Part shown: piece after piece, positions 59,401 to 64,000 of the stretch | How the letters are laid out: every line of letters begins with the position of its first letter | Numbering within the stretch: position 1 is the first letter of the stretch | Notes under the pieces: model-generated | The model's database searches: none | Told to the model about the DNA's origin: nothing | The model's input: only the letters and a program-made list of their open reading frames with translations | Translations under genes and position numbers: made by a program | Assembly (NCBI RefSeq): GCF_040640155.1 | Contig: NZ_JBFABE010000040.1 | Span: 10,053 to 74,052, forward strand | Length of the DNA: 64,000 nt | Source: Streptosporangium sp040640155 | GTDB taxonomy: Bacteria > Actinomycetota > Actinomycetes > Streptosporangiales > Streptosporangiaceae | Direction of reading: 5' to 3'

Positions 59401-62400
59401 ATGGAGTCGGCCACCGCCGTCGAGCTGCGGGACAGGCTGCGCGAGGCCACCGGGCTGCGGCTTCCCGCCGGGCTGATGTACGAGCACCCCACGCCCGACC
59501 GGCTGGCCGGTCACCTGCACGCCCTGCTCACCGGCGACCGGACCGGGACCGTCGGCGCCGTCGGCGCCGACGGTGGCGGTGACGGCCCGCGTGACCGGGC
59601 GGACGACGACCCGATCGCGGTGGTCGGCATGGGCTGCCGCTACCCCGGCGACGTCGCCTCGCCCGAGGACCTCTGGCGGCTGGTCAGCACCGGCACCGAC
59701 GCCGTCACCGAGTTCCCCGCCGACCGCGGCTGGGACCTCGACGCGCTCTTCACCGCCGGCCGCTCGGGCACCAGCGACACCCGGTACGGCGGGTTCCTGC
59801 ACGACGCCGACCGGTTCGACGCCGCGTTCTTCGGGATCAGCCCCCGCGAGGCCACGGCCATGGACCCGCAGCAGCGGGTACTCCTGGAGATCTGCTGGGA
59901 GGCCGTGGAACGCGCCGGTATCGACCCGGCCACCCTGCGGGGCTCGGCCACCGGCGTCTACGTGGGAGCCATGGCCCCCGACTACGGGCCCCGGCTGCAC
60001 CAGCCGGACGGCGCGTCCGACGGCCACCTGCTGACCGGTACCGCGCTCAGCGTCGTCTCCGGCCGCGTCGCGTACACGCTCGGCCTGCGCGGACCGGCGA
60101 TCACCACGGACACGGCCTGCTCCTCCTCGCTCGTCTCGATCATCCTGGCGATGCGGGCGCTGCGGCACGGGGAGTGCGCGCTGGCGCTCGCGGGCGGCGT
60201 GACCGTGATGTCGACGCCCGGCATGTTCGTGGAGTTCAGCAGGCAGGGCGGGCTGGCCCCCGACGGGCGGTGCAAGGCGTTCTCCGCCCGGGCCGACGGC
60301 ACCGGCTGGGCCGAGGGCGCGGGCATGCTGGTGCTGGAGCGGCTCTCCGACGCGCGCCGCAACGGCCACCCGGTCCTCGCCGTGCTGCGGGGCGGCGCGG
60401 TCAACCAGGACGGCGCGAGCAACGGCCTCACCGCGCCGAACGGCCAGGCGCAGCGCGAGGTCATCAGGCAGGCGCTGGCCGACGCCCGGCTCACCCCCGC
60501 CGAGGTCGACGCCGTGGAGGCGCACGGCACCGGCACCCGGCTGGGCGACCCCATCGAGGCCGACTCGATCATCGCCGTGTACGGCGAGGGCCGGCACCCG
60601 GAGCGGCCGGTCTGGCTCGGCTCGCTCAAGTCCAACATCGGCCACACCCAGGCGGCGGCCGGGGTGGGCGGAGTGATCAAGATGGTGAAGGCGCTGGAAC
60701 ACCGCGCCCTGCCGCCAACCCTGCACGCCGACGACCCCACGCCGCACGTGGACTGGGCCTCGGCCGGGGTCAGGCTGCTCACCGGGCGGGTCGAGCTGGC
60801 GCAGGACCGGCCGGCGCGGGCCGGGGTCTCCGGCTTCGGCATCAGCGGCACCAACGCGCACCTCATCCTGGAGGCCGCCCCCTCCCCGGACGCGTCCCCG
60901 GGAACACACGCGGAGGCGCCCTCGGGCGCACCTTCGGAGGCGCGCACGGACGGGCCGCCCCCGGTCCTCGACACGGCGAACGGGCCGGCGGTGTGGGTGG
61001 TGTCCGCCCGCAGCGAGCCCGCGCTGCGCGCCCAGGCGGCCCGCCTGCACGCCTACGCCGGTGGGATCGCCGACGCCCGGCTCGCCGACGCCGGACGGAC
61101 GCTGGCCAGGCGGGCCACGTTCCCGCACCGCGCCGTGGTGGTGGCCGGCGACCGCGACGAGCTGCTCGCCGGGCTCGCGGCCCTGGCCGCCGGGACCCCG
61201 CACGCCACCGTCACCGCCGGGACCGCGCCCGCCGAGGCCCGGCCGGTGTTCGTCTTCCCCGGCCAGGGCTCCCAGTGGGCCGGCATGGCCACGGACCTCC
61301 TCGACGCCGCCCCCGCCTTCCGCGACCAGGTCGACCGGTGCGACCGCGCGCTGCGGCCGTACACCGGATGGTCGGTCGTGGACGTGCTGCGCGGCCGCGA
61401 GGGCGCGCCCCCGCTGGAGGGCTCGGACGTCATCCAGCCGGTGCTGTTCACCGTCATGATCGCGCTGGCCGGGCTGTGGCGCTCGCTCGGCGTCCACCCC
61501 GCGGCCGTCGTCGGCCACTCCCAGGGCGAGATCGCCGCCGCGTGCGCGGCCGGGGCGCTCTGTCTGGAGGACGCCGCGCGCGTGGTCGCGCTCCGCAGCC
61601 GGGCCCTGACGCGGCTCGGCGACAGGGGCGGCATGCTGGCCGTGTCACTGCCCGCCGCCCGTGCGGAGGAACTGCTGCGGCCGTGGGCCGGCCGCCTGTG
61701 GCCGGCCGTGTACAGCGGCCCGTCCAGCACCGTGGTGGCCGGCGACGCCGACGCGCTGGAGGAGTGCGCCGCCGCCTGCGGCGAAGGCGTCCAGGCCCGC
61801 CGGGTCGCGATCGGCTACGCCGCCCACACCCCGCACATCGAGGAACTGCGCGAGGAGATCCTGAGCAGCCTCGACGGGGTACGGGCCCGCGACACCGAGG
61901 TGGCGTTCTGTTCCTCCTACGCCGGCGAGTTCATCGACCCGGCCCTGCTGACGGCCGACTACTGGTTCACGAGCCTGCGCAACCCGGTCCGCTTCCAGCA
62001 GGCGATCGAGACGGTCGCCGCCACCGGGACGCCGGTGTTCGTCGAGACCAGCCCGCACCCGGTGCTCACCGGCCACGTCACGGACACGCTGGCGGCGGCC
62101 GGCGCCGCCGGAGGCGCCACGGGCACGCTGCGGCGCGGCGACGGCGGCGCGTCCAGGCTGCTCAAGGCACTCGGCCAGGCCTGGGTGCTGGGCGCCGCCG
62201 TGAACTGGCCGGCCGCGCTCGGCCCCGCCGGGCACCACGACGACGACCTGCCCGCCTACCCCTTCGAGCGGCGGCGGCACTGGCTCGCCCCCGGCCCCGC
62301 CGACGGCCAGGGCGGCTCCGGCCACCCGCTGCTCGGCACCGCGCTGCCGCTCGCGGCCGACGGCGGCTTCCTGCTGGCCGGGCGGCTGTCCACCGGCACC

Positions 62401-64000
62401 GATCCCTGGCTGGCCGACCACGCGGTGGACGGCACCGTCCTGCTGCCCGGCACGGCCTTCGTCGAGCTGGCGCTGCACGCCGCCGTCACGGCCGGCTGCG
62501 ACGCCGTCGAGGAACTGACCCTGGAGGCCCCGCTGCCGCTGCCCGCGACGGGAGGCGTCCAGGTCCAGGTCACCGTGGGCGGCCCGGACGAGCAGGGCCG
62601 CCGCGCCGTGGCCGTCCACGCCCGCCCGGCCGGCGACGCCGACGCCCCCTGGACCCGCCACGCCACGGGCCTGCTCGGCCCGGCCCCGGAGCACCCGCCC
62701 GAGCGCCTGCCCGCCTGGCCGCCCGACGGGGTCCCGGTCGACCTGGACGGGCTCTACGACGTGCTCGCCGAGCGCGGGTACGCGTACGGTCCCGCGTTCC
62801 AGGGGATGCGCGCCGCCTGGCGCGCGGGCGGTGACGCCTTCGTCGAGGTGACGCCCCCCGACCGGGTACGCGCCGACGCCGGGCGGTTCGTCCTGCACCC
62901 GGCCCTGCTGGACGCGGTGCTGCACCTGGTGGTGCTGGAGTCGGCCGACGACCCCGCAGCGCTGCTGCTGCCGTTCTCCTGGAGCGGCGTGCGGGTGACC
63001 GCGCTCGGCGCGGAGACGCTGCGCGCCCGCATGACGGACCTCGGTGAGGACCGGATCGCGCTGACCCTGTTCGACGGGTCGGGTGCCCAGGTCGCCGCCG
63101 TCGAGACGCTGGCGCTGCGCCGCCTGCCCAGAGGTGCCGCCCGCCCCGCCCCCGCCACCGTCTCCTACACCCTCGAATGGGCCGAACCGCCCGTGCCGGT
63201 GTCCGTGCCCGAGGTCGCGACGGGCGACGGGGCAGGTGCCGGACCGGACGGCGGTTCGGACGGCGGGGACTGGGCGCTGGTCGGCTACGACGAGACGGCC
63301 GACGAGCTGGGGGCCGAGCTGGAGCGGGCGGGGATCGCCGTGCCGCGCCACTACGACCTCGCCTCGCTGGCCGGCATGAGCGCCGGCCGCGTCCCCGGCC
63401 TGGTGCTGGCGCCCGTTCACGCCGACGACGACGACCTCCCGTACACCGCCCACGACGCCCTGCGCGAGGTGCTCGACCTGGCACAGGGCTGGCTGGCCGA
63501 CGAGCGGTTCGCCGGGTCCCGGCTGGTGTTCGTCACCCGCCCGGGCGGCCCCGAGGTGGCGGCGGTGTGGGGGCTGGTGCGATCGGCGCAGTCGGAGCAC
63601 CCCGGCCGGTTCGTCCTGGCCGAGGTCGCGCCGGGCTTCTCCGGCTGGGAACGGCTGGCCGCCGCGATCACCGCCGGTGAGACCCAGCTCACCACCGCCG
63701 GACAGGACCTGCTGGCACCGCGCCTGGTACGGCGTGAGGTGCCCGCCGAGTCCTCGCGAGCACCGGTGTCGGGGATGGCGGGGACGGTGGTGGTGACCGG
63801 TGGTACCGGCGGGTTGGGTGCGCTGGTGGCGCGCCGGCTGGTGACGGGTCACGGGGTGCGGGATCTGTTGTTGCTGTCGCGGCGCGGCCCGGCGGCGCCG
63901 GGCGCCGGCGCCCTGGTGGCCGACCTCGAAGAGCTCGGCGCCCGTGTCACGGTCGTGGCGTGTGATGTGTCCGACCGTGAAGCTTTGGCCGCCGTGCTGG
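56467..64000 (+). CDS. Modular type I PKS, KSQ loading module and first extension module; 3' truncated by window edge
   Basis: The start of a modular polyketide synthase. The loading module has a KSQ (Gln171 in DTGQSSSLVAVQ) that decarboxylates the extender, an AT with Ser651 in GHSQGEIAAA and YASHS (methylmalonyl-type), and an ACP with Ser981 in GMESATAVELR, so a propionate starter is predicted. Module 1 has an active KS (Cys1218 in DTACSSSLV, EAHGTGTRLGDP, KSNIGHTQAAAG), an AT with Ser1685 and YAAHT (methylmalonyl-like, less certain), a DH with His1985 (LADHAVDGTVLLPG) and Asp2149 (HPALLDAVLH), and the beginning of a KR (TGGTGGLG near 63800). There is no ER between DH and KR, so the first extension gives a double bond. 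Linkers hold in-frame repeats near 57860-57960 and 59197-59232. The start ATG lies just after GGGGTGGCG. The gene continues beyond the window. Confidence 0.95.
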   Translation, partial: MSESRQQAGKGGPDAIAVIGMACRLPQADDPAGFWRLLREGVDAVTDAPAGRRPDAAEYRRGGFLADVDGFDASFFGISPNEAAVMDPHQRLALELGWEALENARVLPSALRGSAAGVFLGAISQDYAALSDRAARPGRHAYTGVNRALIANRISYALGLRGPSLTLDTGQSSSLVAVQMAGASLRRGESDLALAGGVNLNLLAETTAAIGAFGALSPDGRCHVFDERANGYVRGEGGAVVVLKRLADALADGDPIHAVILGGAVNNDGGGEGLTVPSARAQEEVIRLACAEAGVAPGDVGYVELHGTGTRVGDPVEAAALGAAYGAGRAEPLLVGSVKTNIGHLEGAAGIAGLLKVVLALKHRRLPASLHFQAPPARIPLDELRLRVVGETRAWPQGGRLVAGVSSFGMGGTNCHLIVAEPPSAGPDAPEVADAPDVAEAPWVVSGRTEQAVREQAGRLAALAVDAGTAVDADADAGTGADAGTGIGNDADAGTEGAGVGGARPVDVALSLAVTRTAFERRAVVLSQDSAARQEALRALAEGRPHDDVVTGAAAGGGCAFVFPGQGSQWAGMARELIAASPVFGARLAECAEALRPFTDHALMDVLQERPGAPGLDRVDVVQPALWAVMVALAETWRAHGVRPDVVVGHSQGEIAAAAVAGGLTLSDAARVVALRSRAIAGIAGKGGRGGMMSVAAPLEVVEPVLPEGVSVAAFNGPRSLVVSGPREALAELAARLPGHRTKIIPVDYASHSPEVEAVRDEVLEALAPIRPVSGTTAFVSTLTGEPMDTAGLDAAYWYSSLRRPVRFGHALRAVLEDCALFVECSPHPVLVTGVEETAEDAGRDVAVVATLRRGEGGAERLTRSLAQAYAQGAPVDWSRLCPGGRLVDLPTYPFQRRHTAAVPPPRTARPDAPDAPDAPDAPGTRPDTAAAAGTAGTAGDGRSRAELRELVLAVTARLLGHDDTTGVEPERTFKDLGMESATAVELRDRLREATGLRLPAGLMYEHPTPDRLAGHLHALLTGDRTGTVGAVGADGGGDGPRDRADDDPIAVVGMGCRYPGDVASPEDLWRLVSTGTDAVTEFPADRGWDLDALFTAGRSGTSDTRYGGFLHDADRFDAAFFGISPREATAMDPQQRVLLEICWEAVERAGIDPATLRGSATGVYVGAMAPDYGPRLHQPDGASDGHLLTGTALSVVSGRVAYTLGLRGPAITTDTACSSSLVSIILAMRALRHGECALALAGGVTVMSTPGMFVEFSRQGGLAPDGRCKAFSARADGTGWAEGAGMLVLERLSDARRNGHPVLAVLRGGAVNQDGASNGLTAPNGQAQREVIRQALADARLTPAEVDAVEAHGTGTRLGDPIEADSIIAVYGEGRHPERPVWLGSLKSNIGHTQAAAGVGGVIKMVKALEHRALPPTLHADDPTPHVDWASAGVRLLTGRVELAQDRPARAGVSGFGISGTNAHLILEAAPSPDASPGTHAEAPSGAPSEARTDGPPPVLDTANGPAVWVVSARSEPALRAQAARLHAYAGGIADARLADAGRTLARRATFPHRAVVVAGDRDELLAGLAALAAGTPHATVTAGTAPAEARPVFVFPGQGSQWAGMATDLLDAAPAFRDQVDRCDRALRPYTGWSVVDVLRGREGAPPLEGSDVIQPVLFTVMIALAGLWRSLGVHPAAVVGHSQGEIAAACAAGALCLEDAARVVALRSRALTRLGDRGGMLAVSLPAARAEELLRPWAGRLWPAVYSGPSSTVVAGDADALEECAAACGEGVQARRVAIGYAAHTPHIEELREEILSSLDGVRARDTEVAFCSSYAGEFIDPALLTADYWFTSLRNPVRFQQAIETVAATGTPVFVETSPHPVLTGHVTDTLAAAGAAGGATGTLRRGDGGASRLLKALGQAWVLGAAVNWPAALGPAGHHDDDLPAYPFERRRHWLAPGPADGQGGSGHPLLGTALPLAADGGFLLAGRLSTGTDPWLADHAVDGTVLLPGTAFVELALHAAVTAGCDAVEELTLEAPLPLPATGGVQVQVTVGGPDEQGRRAVAVHARPAGDADAPWTRHATGLLGPAPEHPPERLPAWPPDGVPVDLDGLYDVLAERGYAYGPAFQGMRAAWRAGGDAFVEVTPPDRVRADAGRFVLHPALLDAVLHLVVLESADDPAALLLPFSWSGVRVTALGAETLRARMTDLGEDRIALTLFDGSGAQVAAVETLALRRLPRGAARPAPATVSYTLEWAEPPVPVSVPEVATGDGAGAGPDGGSDGGDWALVGYDETADELGAELERAGIAVPRHYDLASLAGMSAGRVPGLVLAPVHADDDDLPYTAHDALREVLDLAQGWLADERFAGSRLVFVTRPGGPEVAAVWGLVRSAQSEHPGRFVLAEVAPGFSGWERLAAAITAGETQLTTAGQDLLAPRLVRREVPAESSRAPVSGMAGTVVVTGGTGGLGALVARRLVTGHGVRDLLLLSRRGPAAPGAGALVADLEELGARVTVVACDVSDREALAAVL
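59197..59232. repeat. In-frame 9-bp tandem repeat in the PKS AT-ACP linker
   Basis: GACGCTCCG repeated four times, encoding Asp-Ala-Pro units between the loading AT and ACP. Confidence 0.75.

Noticed and set aside
1..64000. tRNA, rRNA, insertion sequence, integrase or attachment-site pairs
   Set aside because: No cloverleaf-like sequence, transposase or integrase motif, or terminal inverted repeat was recognised anywhere in the window.

Overview
The window is very GC-rich, has tightly packed and often overlapping genes, GTG starts, actinobacterial regulator types (LAL, SARP, NarL-type two-component), an F420-type luciferase-like oxidoreductase and rare TTA codons. This points to a filamentous actinomycete. 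Streptosporangiales-like is my guess, but genus cannot be fixed from the sequence alone. I see no rRNA, tRNA, insertion sequence or CRISPR array.

Layout. (1) 1-6.6 kb: secreted carbohydrate enzymes outside the pathway: the 3' end of a GH43/AbfB protein, a lectin-fibronectin-glucose/sorbosone dehydrogenase and a GH92 mannosidase, with a strong terminator between the last two. (2) 6.8-14.4 kb: LAL regulator, 2-isopropylmalate synthase, UbiA-type prenyltransferase, soluble histidine kinase and response regulator. (3) 14.4-25.4 kb: aldo/keto reductase, Sfp-type phosphopantetheinyl transferase, F420-type oxidoreductase, the EvaA, EvaC, EvaD and EvaB equivalents of a vancosamine-type aminosugar route, a glycosyltransferase and a SARP regulator. 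(4) 25.4-28.3 kb: an apparently unrelated insert of a phosphotransferase-fold protein, a Cys-tailed protein and an HTH regulator. (5) 28.3-43 kb: an FAD monooxygenase facing a compact reducing type II polyketide/fatty-acid cassette (KR, ACP, FabZ-like DH, GcvT-like protein, a two-KS fusion, nitroreductase, FAD oxidoreductase, epoxide-hydrolase-like protein, malonyl transacylase, two AcpS-like proteins, SnoaL-like protein, hydrolase, beta-helix protein). (6) 43-48.4 kb: ABC-2 exporter, glucose-1-phosphate thymidylyltransferase, LuxR-type regulator. (7) 48.4-56.2 kb: cysteine desulfurase, an unrecognised protein, and discrete NRPS parts (two free-standing condensation proteins, one carrier protein, one adenylation protein). 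(8) 56.5 kb to the end: start of a modular type I PKS with a KSQ loading module and a KS-AT-DH-KR module cut by the window edge.

Working model (inference): one large cluster makes a type I polyketide, probably primed with propionate, carrying a vancosamine-like aminosugar. An unsaturated acyl chain from the type II cassette and an amino acid handled by the discrete NRPS proteins may be joined to it. A sequence CCCCTAT/G (TAGGGG on the other strand) recurs in five divergent promoter regions of the cluster and links leuA, ubiA, the sugar genes, the glycosyltransferase, the phosphopantetheinyl transferase and the NRPS parts into one probable regulon. The most unusual items are that box, the KS/pseudo-KS fusion with its GcvT-like neighbour, the condensation protein with a carrier domain lacking its serine, the pair of AcpS-like proteins with complementary motif losses, and the condensation-unknown-cysteine desulfurase operon.
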